In this document: positions 1 to 9,515 of the stretch, in pieces
How the letters are laid out: each line of letters begins with the position of its first letter
Numbering within the stretch: position 1 is the stretch's first letter
Source: Gonatopus flavifemur
Lineage: Eukaryota > Arthropoda > Insecta > Hymenoptera > Dryinidae
Direction: 5' to 3'
Length of the DNA stretch: 64,000 nt
Assembly: GCA_018340375.1 (NCBI GenBank)
Contig: JAFFJZ010000026.1
Span: forward strand, 2,542,001-2,606,000
The notes under the pieces: model-generated
Told to the model about the DNA's origin: nothing
Database searches by the model: none
The model's input: only the letters and a program-made list of their open reading frames with translations
Program-made: the position numbers and the translations under genes

Positions 1-319
1 AACGTTCATAAGTCTCTTCATTTATCTAAAAATGGATGAGAAGGAGGAAATGGTATTATAATCACATATTTACATATAAGAACAAACATGTCATTTAATC
101 CATAGAACATCCAAACTATGTGCAAGGAAATTATAAAGTATCCGCCAAAACATACTGGCACTCAGATTAGTTGGTAAAAAATTGATACACATTTTAGGGA
201 ATCTCATATCAATGAATTCTACTTGGAAGTGGAATAGGTGGACGCATTATACAGATGTACACTTCAAAAGGAGGAAAAAAGATAGTGAAATTCGAGAAAA
301 GAATTGGCAAAAATGTGCG
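1..319. other. Edge sequence with no supported gene
   Basis: AT-rich sequence running up to the hAT remnant. Part of it may be the lost 3' portion of that element, but I see no conserved hAT block here and no inverted repeat. Confidence 0.4.
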
Positions 320-1568
320 TTATGTCTGTCGAATCGTTTCAGTAATTATTTTATTAAATCCACGTACCCAGTGCACTGTTACTCCTATGAAACTTCGATG
401 TTTAGTAGACCAAATATCTGTGGTTATTGATACGTAATTCGTTTTTTTCAAAGCTCCTATCAATTTCGTTTTAGTCAATGAATAATCATTGAATATTTTT
501 CTCCCAAGTGTTCGTCTAGACATTACAGACATCTCAGAATCGAGATCTGAAAAGAAAAGTTTCAGTTGAATTGCTTGTTTGATTAATTCAAGTAACTGGA
601 ATATTAGAATTTGTAACGTTTTAATTTTTTCAGAATCTGTGGAATGATGGAACTTGTTACATTTCATCATGCCACCGACAGTATAAAAAAATCTAATTAT
701 AAAAAGTAAAAATTTTTCTATCATTTATTTTTATTTCAATCAACATTTTCAGGATTATATACGCGATGTGAGATTATTTTTGGCATTTCACTTAGATCAA
801 TTGTAAAATTGAAATTTCTCTAAACAGATGATATATTGTAAATGGTATATTCTTTTGGTTACAGTGTTTACCTGTGATTATTCTGATGAAATTTTGATCT
901 TCCACAGTTGACAAGGGTTTCATACCTTCTATGATAGAACGAACAATGTTGTTATCAAAATTTTTCTGCCTCACACTTTTACATTTATAGATATGTTTGT
1001 CAAATAATTTTGGTTGTTTTGTAACTGCTGATGCATTTGAGTGACTGGATTTGCGCTTTACACCTATAATTGATTTTTTCACCTTGCTGTCTTGATGTTT
1101 TTGTTTATCTTGTTCAAAATCATGCATTATCTCCTCATGAAGTCTCTAGAATAACCATTTGGAAAGAACTTCATTATGAATGCGTGGCTAGTCTGAATGT
1201 AATAAGATGTTTATTAATTCCCTTACCTTCAAATGCAGTTTGAAATTTGTCGTGGCTCTCAATGTACCGCTTATGATAACGGTCTTCTGTTTTTTTTCCT
1301 TACGTATTAGGCAATTAGCTCTCACTTTCCCATCATTCATTTCACTCACTTCGGAATATTTCCCTTGTAGTATGAAGGGTAAATCAGTTGTGGAAAGATC
1401 CACAATATTTCCTTCACATATCGTTAAACTGTCTTCCGGGTTATTGTCGGTATCGCCGCTATTTTCGTTTTCTACGTGTGTATTATTTTCATTCATATTT
1501 TGAAATTGATCTGATATTTCAACAAAGCGAGTAACGGAAAAGATAATATCAATGCAACATAACCCCAA
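320..1568 (-). pseudogene. Degenerate hAT-family (ZBED-like) transposase
   Basis: Three minus-strand fragments lie in the order expected for a hAT transposase. Fragment 1188-1503 resembles a BED zinc finger, with a pattern like NCLIRKEKKQK followed by LHLK where C..C and H..H would be expected, and one cysteine apparently lost. Fragment 792-1127 matches the linker and helical part that precedes the catalytic core. Fragment 320-724 contains TTDIWSTKHRSFIGVTVHW, the conserved first-aspartate block of hAT enzymes. Stops and frame changes separate the fragments, and the C-terminal dimerisation domain is missing downstream. I infer a dead, 3'-truncated element; no 8-bp target duplication was located. 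Family knowledge: hAT enzymes act in the nucleus by cut and paste. The superfamily is fairly sure, the exact borders are not. Confidence 0.7.
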
Positions 1569-1569
1569 A

Positions 1570-1980
1570 TACTATTCAGAAGTTTGGAACTTGTTTCGGA
1601 TTATTAATAGTGCACATGATTTATGTATTGATTCTTAATACAAAATGTCATTCACTGAAATATGTTTACGCATTGATGCATTCAAAGATTATGATGCTGA
1701 TACTTTGTAACAAGAGTTATCGAAACGATCACCACGTATCGGCGTATAATGACAATAACAAATGAACTCTATGTCACGTGATGTTCAACGTAAGCATAGG
1801 AATAGGGGGAGTCGGAAGGGTATATACATGAGAAATTTCAAATTGATAGCGAATTCAATTTATTGCACTGGGACGCCTTCGAGATATCTCTATCCTTTGT
1901 TATCGCGATTAATCAAAAAGAGACAGACATACTCCGTTCTACGTTCCAATGCAGAAATTCGAATTTGCTAAAAGAGGTTT
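1570..1980. other. Intergenic AT-rich stretch
   Basis: No supported coding frame, RNA gene or repeat. One short plus-strand open frame (1762-1971) has no recognisable motif. Confidence 0.4.
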
Positions 1981-2490
1981 TCAACGCTGTGTCATCCGAC
2001 TGTTTTGATCTTCATTAACTGAAAAAAGATGGTGCGTCATATTAGATAAAGACAAAGAGAACAGTACTCGTGTGACTCCAAGTTGCTCCAAGTCAAAACA
2101 CTCGCACTGTTCCAGAAATTTTTGCTTCAAAATGAATGACCCAGTGAACATTTTTCCCCTCAACATTTGAAACATTCATTATGTTCTCCAAATGTTATCA
2201 GAAAGTTCTCTAATGCGTCGGTTTGTATCTCTGATTAGTAGGCAGATCTTTTATCATATCGTATGTCATCTGTAAACGACGGAAAAGACGCTCTCGAAGC
2301 GTTACTAAATATTGAACTTCCATCTCATCACGAGAAAGCACTTTTTCAGTGCCGTCCGTATCCATTATAAATGCTTTTCCTTCTCGAAGGGAAATAAGAA
2401 AAGTTGTAGATAATGAAACAACTACTTTAAACTGCCGCAACGCTTCTCGTCTCACAAATTTCGGATGAAATTTTGGATAGGTTCTCGTTT
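1981..2490 (-). CDS. Unidentified open frames, possible exons
   Basis: On the minus strand a frame open from about 2490 to 2210 gives roughly 93 residues with a composition that looks coding: positively charged start, then KAFIMDTDGTEKVLSRDEME, then a leucine/arginine-rich helix and an end near NQRYKPTH. A second frame (1981-2175) follows closely and contains KQKFLEQCECFDLEQLG. I do not recognise the family. There is no start codon at the upstream edge, where an in-frame TAA sits, and I found no convincing acceptor, so this could be the last exon of an unseen gene, a transposon fragment or chance. Function unknown. Confidence 0.3.
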
Positions 2491-2499
2491 ATGAATTAT

Positions 2500-3720
2500 A
2501 AAACCCGAGAATATTCTATATACGAATTATCGCGTCGTTGAAATCGAATTTTGTTCAATGAATGAAACATAATCCTCGAAAACCACACGACAACGTATAA
2601 CACATTTCACTTTATTCATTTTTCGAAACTGAAATAAATATCCTGTGTAATTCAGCAAATAATTGATACAAATCAATAAATAGAGGATAAACCAGGACTC
2701 AAAATGATATGCACACAGCATCAGATATGAAATAAATTACTGAACAGATCATATAAAATATTTTGAATATTTGCAAATCGTGATGAATTCATGTGTCTTC
2801 TCAACACATCTTAATCGAATTCATACTAACGTCTATCTTCGAAGCAAGTATATTGTTATTCGATGACGAAAGATTGGAAAAATTATCACCGCAATCAAAA
2901 CATGGATTCACTGATCAAATCACTTGTATCGTTCACCGAACGTTATATTCAACTAACATGTATCATACTCTGTGATATCCCGTTTGAAAGAATCGAAGAT
3001 CATGAATTTATATGGACGTAATATGATTCAATAATAATTTTTCAGAAACCGAAATGTAGAGACACGTAAGTCCATGAACAGGAAAATCATAAATGATTCT
3101 TCAGAATTGACGGAATCTCAACTAAATTGAATAATTTCAATACGAATTGTTCCGGAATATAATTGATTGTGTTTGACTTTTCAATATGTGAAAGAAAATT
3201 TAACGAATATCAATGAACGAAGATGAGCCGATCCGGCTCGAGGGACCAAATGTCACTTCTAGAGCGGAAGTAAATTGAGAGAGAATAGAAAAAAAAGGAT
3301 AAATATGGGGAGATCAACTAATTCCATAAAGAAACAATAATCTGAATTCGTGAGCAAGAAAGAGAACTGAGAAAAATGATAGAATGAACGCTGGGTCGGC
3401 TTCTTTGTTCATGGATAGAAAGAATTTCGCTACGAGAGTTTGACCGAAAAGTCATAGATATATTTCAGAAAATTGAATCACAATCTTTATGAAAATACTT
3501 ACAAATAATTTTCCTTGTATTAATTACAATAATGCCTTCTTACCGGGCCCGTCACACACGCCGCAATCAATCACACACATTTGATGGCCATGTCACGTCC
3601 TGTATATTTCTATACAGAACGGCAGGTAGTTTTTATTTCCCCAATTTAACTATAACGTAAGGATGGGGTAGGCGATGGAATGAATAAGACTCAAGAATGA
3701 AATTACTTTGGGTAAATACA
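2500..3720. other. Intergenic AT-rich stretch
   Basis: No gene supported. The right-hand end leads into the 3' flank of the coiled-coil/CxxC gene, whose probable polyadenylation signal is at 3728-3733 (minus strand). Confidence 0.4.
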
Positions 3721-3727
3721 TAAGCGT

Positions 3728-3733
3728 TTATTT
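3728..3733 (-). promoter_or_regulatory. Polyadenylation signal AATAAA of the split coiled-coil/CxxC gene
   Basis: AATAAA on the minus strand, about 15 bases after the TAA stop at 3748-3750. The paralogue at 13.9 kb has the same hexamer at the same distance from its stop, which supports both as real 3' ends. Confidence 0.6.
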
Positions 3734-3747
3734 CTAAAAGTTACAAT

Positions 3748-3871
3748 TTAAAAGAATTGAATTTCTACAATTTCTTCGGGTTTTAGATCAATTCTTTTTA
3801 GCATGTCCAACGGCATACCTTCGTAGATTTTCTTATATTTGGAGCATTTTTCACAATCAAAAAAATTTACT
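3748..3871 (-). pseudogene. 3' part of the retrotransposon-split coiled-coil/CxxC gene
   Basis: This is the C-terminal part of the exon cut at the target site TTGAATTT. It encodes the second cysteine pair, CEKC, then SKYKKIYEGMPLDMLKRIDL and an acidic tail ending EIVEIQFF. When the retrotransposon and one copy of its target duplication are set aside, this part lines up without a gap with the paralogue at 13462-13914: CELC(9)CEKC against CEEC(9)CPTC, followed by a similar helical tail and stop. The cysteine arrangement suggests a zinc-binding knuckle. Function unknown. The insertion makes this copy non-functional unless the element is removed. Confidence 0.7.
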
Positions 3872-3879
3872 TTGAATTT
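3872..3879. repeat. Target-site duplication (left copy) of the non-LTR retrotransposon
   Basis: TTGAATTT, directly abutting the poly(T) run. The same 8 bases occur at 8061-8068. The last three T's overlap the tail, so the left copy cannot be bounded exactly, but the reading-frame join across the two sites is perfect. Confidence 0.75.
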
Positions 3880-3996
3880 TTTTTTTTTTTTTTTTTTTAT
3901 TGCAATACACGGGTTAGCACCCTTTGATATAAAAAGTAAATACAGAGTCAATACAAGACAGCGTCCACAGACGCATAAAATACAATTACAATATAG

Positions 3997-6135
3997 TCAT
4001 GCATTAACCGACAGTTTAAACCGCTTCAAGGAAACACCAAACAATTCCATCGACCGATCGAAATTATTTGCTAATTCACAAATGCGAGAAATCGGATCAT
4101 AATTTCCAAATCTTGATTTAAATTGTACAGGTCTGAATAAAAGCGCTCTCCTAACTGGTCTACCGGGGATGTTAAAATTAACTTCACTCAGCAATGACTC
4201 GCAATCAAGAAAACCATTAATCAATTTAAAAAGAAATAGGAGATCATTCATTTGTTTCCGCTCTTCGAGGGTAGTTAAATTCATTCTGTGAAGAATTCTG
4301 GAGTAATCATGGTCAGAATATCTCATAGGGCAGCCTATTCTAAAAGCAGCAAGGCGTAAAACCTTGTGTTGCACACTCTCAATCATTCTAATATCCTTCT
4401 TCAAGTACGGAGACCAGATAGGGGACGCATATTCAAGATGGGGTCTAATTAAAGAGGAATATAGTACTTTTAATGACCTAACATCTTTGAAATCACTGGA
4501 AAATCTTTTGACGAAGCCGAGATTTCTCATCGCAGTACCACAAGCTTTCACAGAATGCTCAGAAAAATCCAATTCATCATTTATAGTTACACCAAGATCA
4601 ACATAAGATTTAACAGTATTCAATGTAATATTCGCAATCTTGTAGGAGAATATGAGAGGATTCCTTAACCGCGAGATTCTCATTACACAGCATTTTTCTA
4701 AGTTCAGATGCAGAGAATTACGGGTGCACCAAGAATCTAATCTCGATAATACTGACTGTAAGTGATGAACATCCGCAAGACATTTTATGTTCTTGAAGAT
4801 TTTTAGATCATCAGCAAATAACAGGAAATCACAATCATTGAGAACCTGCCCAATGTCATTTATGAATAGCAAAAATAAAAGTGGACCAAGGTGGGATCCC
4901 TGGGGCACTCCCGAAGAAGGTATAATCGGTTCAGAAAAACAGTTCCGAACTTTTACCATCTGCACCCGATCAGTTAAGTAACTCTGGAACCAAAGTTTCA
5001 GATTACCAGATATTCCAAAGCTACTCAACTTAGATAGAAGAACGCTGTGAGATACAGTATCAAACGCTTTACTGAAATCAGTGTAAATAACATCAACTTG
5101 TGAGTTATTCTCCAGCGCAATGGCTGTATAATTACAGAAAGCAGCCAAATTCGTAGTAGTAGACCTCATTGACATGAAACCATGTTGTTCCGGGATGATA
5201 AGAGGAGACAACAAAGGAGTAATCTTGTCAACAACCACGCGCTCAAAAATCTTAGACATAACATTTAAAATACTTATAGGTCTATAATTCTTAGCATCCA
5301 GTTTATTACCATGCTTGAAAATAGGAGAGATCAGGCTCGTTTTCAATTCAGCAGGGAAACATCCGGAAGAAAGAGATTTATTAAAGATAAGCCAAAGCGG
5401 TCGAGAAAGAATAAATTTGCAAGACTTGAACAGCAACAGCGGAAGGCCATCAAATCCTGGGCCCTTGCTCGTATCTAACGAATCAAGAACAGAGTAGATC
5501 TCTCCTATGGTAATATCCAAATCAGAAAGCATGTTGAATGACATATCATGTTTAGAATGGTTAACATTAACCGAGTTATGTGAAGCAAAAACCGATGAAA
5601 AGTGATCAGCAAAAAGGTTAGCCATTCCAGCTGCAGAGTCAGCAACTACATTATTTAACATGATAGTACTAGGTAAGTCATTAAATGAACGCTTACTGTT
5701 AACAAAATTCCAAAAAGATTTAACATCCTTTTGAATATTAGTCTCAACTTGGCGAATGTAATTCGAATAACAAGCCCGAGCTCGTGATTTACATTGAGCA
5801 CGCAAAAAAGAGAACGCTAAATAATCGCCGCGACTATAAGACGATTTGTAAATCATATGGGCAACTTTCTTTCTTCTAATTAATTTTTTGAGCTCAGGAG
5901 TAAACCAAAGAGGATAAATAGATCTTTTGATCAATGTTTTCGGAACGTACAACTCAATAGCCACAGAAAGTTGATCATACAAAAAACTAATAGCAGTATT
6001 TACATCCATGCATTTTAACTCCAAATCCCAATCAATTTGATTCAAATGCTGCCGAATAGAAAAAAAATCAGCCAATTTATAATTGTACCGGTACGTGTCG
6101 GTACAAGACAAAGATCTCAATGAAAGAGAATACAA
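3997..6135 (-). CDS. ORF2, reverse transcriptase part
   Basis: A 712-codon frame. Residues about 240-520 hold the RT core: fingers motif near GPGFDGLPLLLF, YRPISIL, DFSKAFDTVSHS with a catalytic Asp, SGVPQGSHLGPLLF, and the FADDLK catalytic box. The C-terminal region has a pattern near LIRPHLEYASPIWSPY, typical of CR1/Jockey-type enzymes; no RNase H domain is evident. Its first 20 codons overlap the endonuclease frame in another phase, so one small frameshift near 6130-6140 separates what should be one protein. The enzyme makes cDNA at the nicked target. Otherwise it looks undamaged. Confidence 0.9.
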   Translation of the reverse strand: MYSLSLRSLSCTDTYRYNYKLADFFSIRQHLNQIDWDLELKCMDVNTAISFLYDQLSVAIELYVPKTLIKRSIYPLWFTPELKKLIRRKKVAHMIYKSSYSRGDYLAFSFLRAQCKSRARACYSNYIRQVETNIQKDVKSFWNFVNSKRSFNDLPSTIMLNNVVADSAAGMANLFADHFSSVFASHNSVNVNHSKHDMSFNMLSDLDITIGEIYSVLDSLDTSKGPGFDGLPLLLFKSCKFILSRPLWLIFNKSLSSGCFPAELKTSLISPIFKHGNKLDAKNYRPISILNVMSKIFERVVVDKITPLLSPLIIPEQHGFMSMRSTTTNLAAFCNYTAIALENNSQVDVIYTDFSKAFDTVSHSVLLSKLSSFGISGNLKLWFQSYLTDRVQMVKVRNCFSEPIIPSSGVPQGSHLGPLLFLLFINDIGQVLNDCDFLLFADDLKIFKNIKCLADVHHLQSVLSRLDSWCTRNSLHLNLEKCCVMRISRLRNPLIFSYKIANITLNTVKSYVDLGVTINDELDFSEHSVKACGTAMRNLGFVKRFSSDFKDVRSLKVLYSSLIRPHLEYASPIWSPYLKKDIRMIESVQHKVLRLAAFRIGCPMRYSDHDYSRILHRMNLTTLEERKQMNDLLFLFKLINGFLDCESLLSEVNFNIPGRPVRRALLFRPVQFKSRFGNYDPISRICELANNFDRSMELFGVSLKRFKLSVNA

Positions 6136-6842
6136 TCGATAATTTCGATAGGGGGATGATAAGCATCACAATGTAGGAGGTAATCAACCGGACTAATAGT
6201 TTCAACATACTCATCGGTGGTAAAGATCAAGTCCAGCATACCATTGAAATCATTGTAAATATTGTTTTTTTGATATAAACCAAAATAGTTGAAATATTGA
6301 GTCAAAATCTCCACCGCAGACCTTTCATTCAGTGTCACACCAGGACGAAACGATGCCGTTAGAGAAGAGTCGTCATTGCGCCAAACCACATGCGGAAGAT
6401 TGTAGTCACCGGAGAGGAAAATTGAAGAATCATAATCCTGACACAGTACCTCGGCCAGAGAAACACAATGTTCAAGGTAAAGAGATGATGATGAGGCAGG
6501 GGGGAAGTAACTTGCTCCAATAAGAACAGACTTCGAATTAAACTGCAACTTGACAAGAATATGTTCCACGCTAGTAGGCGGCAAATCAACCAATGCACTA
6601 TTCAAATACTTTTTGACCGCAATCAGCACACCACCTCCTCGAGAAAAAACACTGGTGCGCCTGCTCCTGTCCAACCGATACAAGACATAATCATTAAAGG
6701 ACAATTCTTCATGAGATATGTTATCCGTTGACCAGGTTTCAGAGAAGATAATGACACCATACGTAGAAGGAAGAGATGAAAGTGAAATTTGCAAATCTTG
6801 AAGTTTAGTACGAAGACCACGAACATTCTGATAGTATATCAA
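6117..6842 (-). CDS. ORF2, apurinic-like endonuclease part
   Basis: A 241-codon frame with the exonuclease/endonuclease/phosphatase fold signature: YYQNVRGLRTK at the start, a catalytic-region SETW, RGGGVLIAVKK, SGDYNLPHVVW and a degenerate final histidine block, CDAYHPP, in place of the usual SDHxP. It nicks target DNA to prime reverse transcription. It starts about 8 bases after the ORF1 stop; no ATG is present at the expected start (the first usable codon is TTG), and the frame is open back into ORF1, so translation may depend on reinitiation. It ends in a different frame from the RT part. Confidence 0.85.
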   Translation of the reverse strand: MIYYQNVRGLRTKLQDLQISLSSLPSTYGVIIFSETWSTDNISHEELSFNDYVLYRLDRSRRTSVFSRGGGVLIAVKKYLNSALVDLPPTSVEHILVKLQFNSKSVLIGASYFPPASSSSLYLEHCVSLAEVLCQDYDSSIFLSGDYNLPHVVWRNDDSSLTASFRPGVTLNERSAVEILTQYFNYFGLYQKNNIYNDFNGMLDLIFTTDEYVETISPVDYLLHCDAYHPPIEIIDCILFH

Positions 6843-6850
6843 AGGGTGAG

Positions 6851-7675
6851 TTATAGGTTTTTTTTCTGGGGCACAGTACGCGTGTCAACAATCGTTGGCA
6901 ATCCATTTATATACTTGATTGTTTTGTTGGTATCACCACCATCGATCAGGTTCTTCAATTCCGCACGTAACGTGGTTAAATAATTCCTCTCTTGAACAGT
7001 TCGATCTTGATAAATTTTAAACGGTCCATTGTGATTAGATTTACGTTTCAAGATATTGATAACATCCTGAGACGATGGAAAAGAAACACAAATAGGTCTG
7101 TGTTTGTTCGCAACCTTTTTACCGATTCTATGCAACCTAATATCATCATGAACGGAAGGATTAATATTTCGGAGTAGTGTTTTCACGTTCGCTGCATCAT
7201 TTTGTTGTTGATTGTCCGGCGTCTCATCAATACCAACAATAATAATATTGCGAGATCGCTTCTGTCGCTCGTTGACTTCATGAATAATCGTTTCAAGATC
7301 ACGAGAATCATGGTCTTGTTTTGAAACGTCGAGTTTGTTCTCAACTTCAGTCAATCTCGCAGTGAGGGAAAGAATAGTTTGATTAAGAGAAACTATTTTG
7401 TCCTCGTAAACCCGAGCCATTTCATCACGAAATTTCGAGAATTCTTCATGGATGAGCTCCTTTATATTTACCAGTAGAGACGAGTCTTCTGGCAAAGATG
7501 AATCAATTTGATGTGAAGAAGCATCTGAACAATCGATGAGTTTGTTCACACTCCACGGATGATTACATCTGTGCACACATCCTGGATGCGAATGAATATT
7601 ACACGTATGACAACTCACAGGATGAGAGACAGGTTTAGTACAACCTTTACAGATTTTCTTATCATGTTGTGACAT
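6851..7675 (-). CDS. ORF1 protein of the non-LTR retrotransposon
   Basis: A 274-codon frame starting with ATG. The N-terminus has a cysteine/histidine-rich PHD-like finger (CKGCTKP ... CHTC ... HPGC). The middle is a predicted coiled coil rich in leucine and charged residues (about residues 75-130). The C-terminal part, with NIIIVGIDETP and later RLHRIGK and RPICVSF, resembles the RRM-like region of L1/CR1-type ORF1 proteins. It probably binds the element RNA as a multimer. Intact; ORF2 follows after about 8 bases. Confidence 0.8.
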   Translation of the reverse strand: MSQHDKKICKGCTKPVSHPVSCHTCNIHSHPGCVHRCNHPWSVNKLIDCSDASSHQIDSSLPEDSSLLVNIKELIHEEFSKFRDEMARVYEDKIVSLNQTILSLTARLTEVENKLDVSKQDHDSRDLETIIHEVNERQKRSRNIIIVGIDETPDNQQQNDAANVKTLLRNINPSVHDDIRLHRIGKKVANKHRPICVSFPSSQDVINILKRKSNHNGPFKIYQDRTVQERNYLTTLRAELKNLIDGGDTNKTIKYINGLPTIVDTRTVPQKKNL

Positions 7676-8060
7676 TTTAAATATATGAAAAGATCAAAAC
7701 GTAGAGCAGATGATAATCACTGGTACTAGTAACACACAACACACACACGCGAGTAATGGTCTGTTTACTGTTTTCGTATCACACAACGAAGCGGCAATGT
7801 AAGTGACAGTATGTATGTTAGGCTACTGTATCCGTGAGACGAAACTTTTCGACAAATGATGATTTCAAATCAGTAAAAACGTGGTAGATAAGGCACAAAC
7901 CGGAGAGTGAAATACTACACGAGATGCACAGTAAAAAACACTATACCGAGCGAACTGAATAGCAGTTAAATAGACACTATTAAAAGCAACGGATGAGAAA
8001 ATTATCGGAGCAGCAAATGCACGTCAAACTCGCATGGCGTCTTGTTTATTGAAACAAGTA
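7676..8060 (-). other. 5' UTR and internal-promoter region of the retrotransposon
   Basis: Noncoding stretch between the 5' insertion junction and the ORF1 ATG. Its 5' border is set by the target duplication at 8061-8068. Elements of this kind carry an internal promoter here; no motif can be assigned by eye. Confidence 0.55.
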
Positions 8061-8068
8061 TTGAATTT
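8061..8068. repeat. Target-site duplication (right copy) of the non-LTR retrotransposon
   Basis: TTGAATTT, pairing with 3872-3879. On the minus strand it lies within the codons for Lys-Phe in the CELCIKF segment of the disrupted exon. Confidence 0.75.
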
Positions 8069-8307
8069 GATACAGAGTTCACATCTTTGAGGTACAGGGT
8101 ATTCATTAATCTGGTGAAGCCATCTTAATGCTTTCAATTTCTTCTCTAATTTGAAAAGATTCTTTTTATCTTTAACATGGTTTGAAAAAAATTTCGAATA
8201 ACATGCGTCGGTTTCCTTTACTTCTCCTGTCCGTAGGCTGCGTCTACGCTCTTCTAGGCGAGATTGAATCGCCTTAATTTTTATTCCAACCGTGGCGATT
8301 TCTTCCA
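8061..8307 (-). pseudogene. 5' part of the split coiled-coil/CxxC exon
   Basis: The exon begins after a TTTTCAATAG acceptor at 8308-8309 and reads EEIATVGIKIKAIQSRLEER, a charged helix likely to form a coiled coil, then QRCELC, the first cysteine pair. It is cut by the retrotransposon at 8061. Rejoined to 3748-3871 it would give about 123 codons. Only its upstream splice partner can supply a start: the donor at 8731-8732 leaves one A, which joins the first two bases of this exon to make ATG. The overall design matches the intact paralogue at 13.5 kb. Function unknown; no family recognised. Confidence 0.65.
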
Positions 8308-8732
8308 CTATTGAAAATGAAATGATATGGAAAAAGAATTATTTATGATCGAATCAATGGAGATTGTGGATCATGATTCAAAATACGGGGCCTAGGGTGA
8401 TGTTAATGAATATCGAGAACAGGCGAGAGATAAGTACGCAAAAAAAGAAACTTTGAATCAATCTGCAGATGTAAGAGAAAAAAAAACATGGGGGTTTTTT
8501 AAATACGCTACTCCAATCAGGACATGTATTTAGATATGAATATCCGTATTGATCGTAGACGTATTTATTTCTTGGTGAGTTAAAAGGACAGATGAATTGT
8601 CTGTGCTTTTTACTATAGATTTTTCTTCACGCTGTAGTATGTATAAAGTTAATATTTGATATACGTACACAACAGAAGGTCCACCTTTCCGCATGCATTC
8701 AATGCTACTACACAAAGGTAGAAAATACTTAC

Positions 8733-9105
8733 TTGAGATTGCTGAATTTGTCCGAAGAAAAGTAGATGAATTGTCCCTGTAGACGAGGGCGATTTTCCAG
8801 TCAGGATGGTGTTGGCGACTCGAATTTTGCCTTGGCTGGTTGAACCTTGGAAACGTGGATAGGCCGACCTGTGCTTCGTGTGGTTGAGTTGTCGTAGTAG
8901 AATCCTTGTTCCAAAGGTTGTTTGCAGTAGATACCAATTTCCTCGTTCAATGTTAAGTGGAAAAAGACAAGGCGTAGTTCTTTACTGGAGAGTAAAGCTT
9001 ATTCTTCTTGAGAGAAGAATAGTTCTTCTTAAGAGAAGGGAAGTTCTTCTTGAGAGAAGAGAAGTTCTTCTTGAGAGAAGATGATGGCTTAGAAGCAGAA
9101 TTCTT
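8733..9105 (-). other. Leader exon of the split coiled-coil/CxxC gene
   Basis: Predicted first exon on the minus strand, ending in a strong donor (CTCAA then GTAAGT, at 8731-8732). Its 5' half contains TCTCAAGAAGAAC repeats, recalling the TCTCAA-rich leader of the paralogue at 12.58-12.79 kb. A frame open across 8733-8937 is in phase with the downstream exon, so part could be coding, or it could all be untranslated. Start near 9105, judged from the upstream TATA-like box. Confidence 0.45.
9001..9081. repeat. Four tandem 20-21 bp palindromic units
   Basis: Units at 9001-9020, 9021-9040, 9041-9061 and 9062-9081, each close to GTTCTTCTTGAGAGAAGA and each nearly self-complementary. They lie in the presumed leader exon of the split gene, so the RNA could form a row of small hairpins. 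Confidence 0.8.
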
Positions 9106-9130
9106 AATGAATCGAATTTGGCTATGGTTT

Positions 9131-9145
9131 TCGCCTTTTTATGTC
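9131..9145 (-). promoter_or_regulatory. TATA-like box of the split coiled-coil/CxxC gene
   Basis: Minus strand GACATAAAAAGGCGA, followed about 25-30 bases later by ATTCGATTCATTA. The paralogue has TATATAAGGAGCC followed by ATTCGACATTA at a similar distance, which supports both as promoters. Confidence 0.45.
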
Positions 9146-9478
9146 TTTTCTCGATTCTCCAATTCACCAATCGGAATGCTTCTTTTTATTTGTACCCTTT
9201 AAGGGTAGAAGTACAGTAATTACTTCTCGTTGACCATCCTTTCTCAAACGGTAAATTCGTCCGTTTGGGTTTTCTTATCCCTTCTCTTGGTGCCGTTTTC
9301 TTCACATCGAGATTTCCTCGTCGTGATGGTTTGATTCGCGTTTTATTCTAGTTTTATATTAGATATCTTATTATTGTTCCTACTAATGGTTTACTAATAT
9401 GTTAAGGAAGAAGGTTTTACAGTGAAGATCTTATATATGTATATATATAAAAAAAAAGTTTAAAACTATACGTATGAT

Positions 9479-9481
<3 letters not shown>

Positions 9482-9512
<31 letters not shown>
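9482..9512. repeat. (TA)n microsatellite at the insertion site of a DD41D element
   Basis: An uninterrupted TA run that borders the left end of the element at 9513. The elements at 17011 and 19315 also sit in TA runs. Confidence 0.85.

Positions 9513-9515
<3 letters not shown>

Larger units (their letters stand above)
3877..8060 (-). mobile_element. Full-length non-LTR retrotransposon (CR1/Jockey group)
   Basis: About 4.2 kb on the minus strand: 5' UTR (7676-8060), ORF1 (6851-7675), ORF2 in two frames (endonuclease 6117-6842, reverse transcriptase 3997-6135), short 3' UTR and a poly(A) tail seen as poly(T) at about 3877-3898. It is flanked by an 8-bp duplication TTGAATTT and sits inside the last exon of the coiled-coil/CxxC gene. 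An intact 5' end, long homogeneous tail, matching target duplication and a single frame break all point to a recent insertion. The clade is judged only from general RT style; Jockey against CR1 is not resolved. Confidence 0.9.

Noticed and set aside
3997..6842. Programmed frameshift between endonuclease and RT
   Set aside because: In this group both domains are normally one continuous frame, and no slippery heptamer or pseudoknot is evident; a simple indel is likelier.
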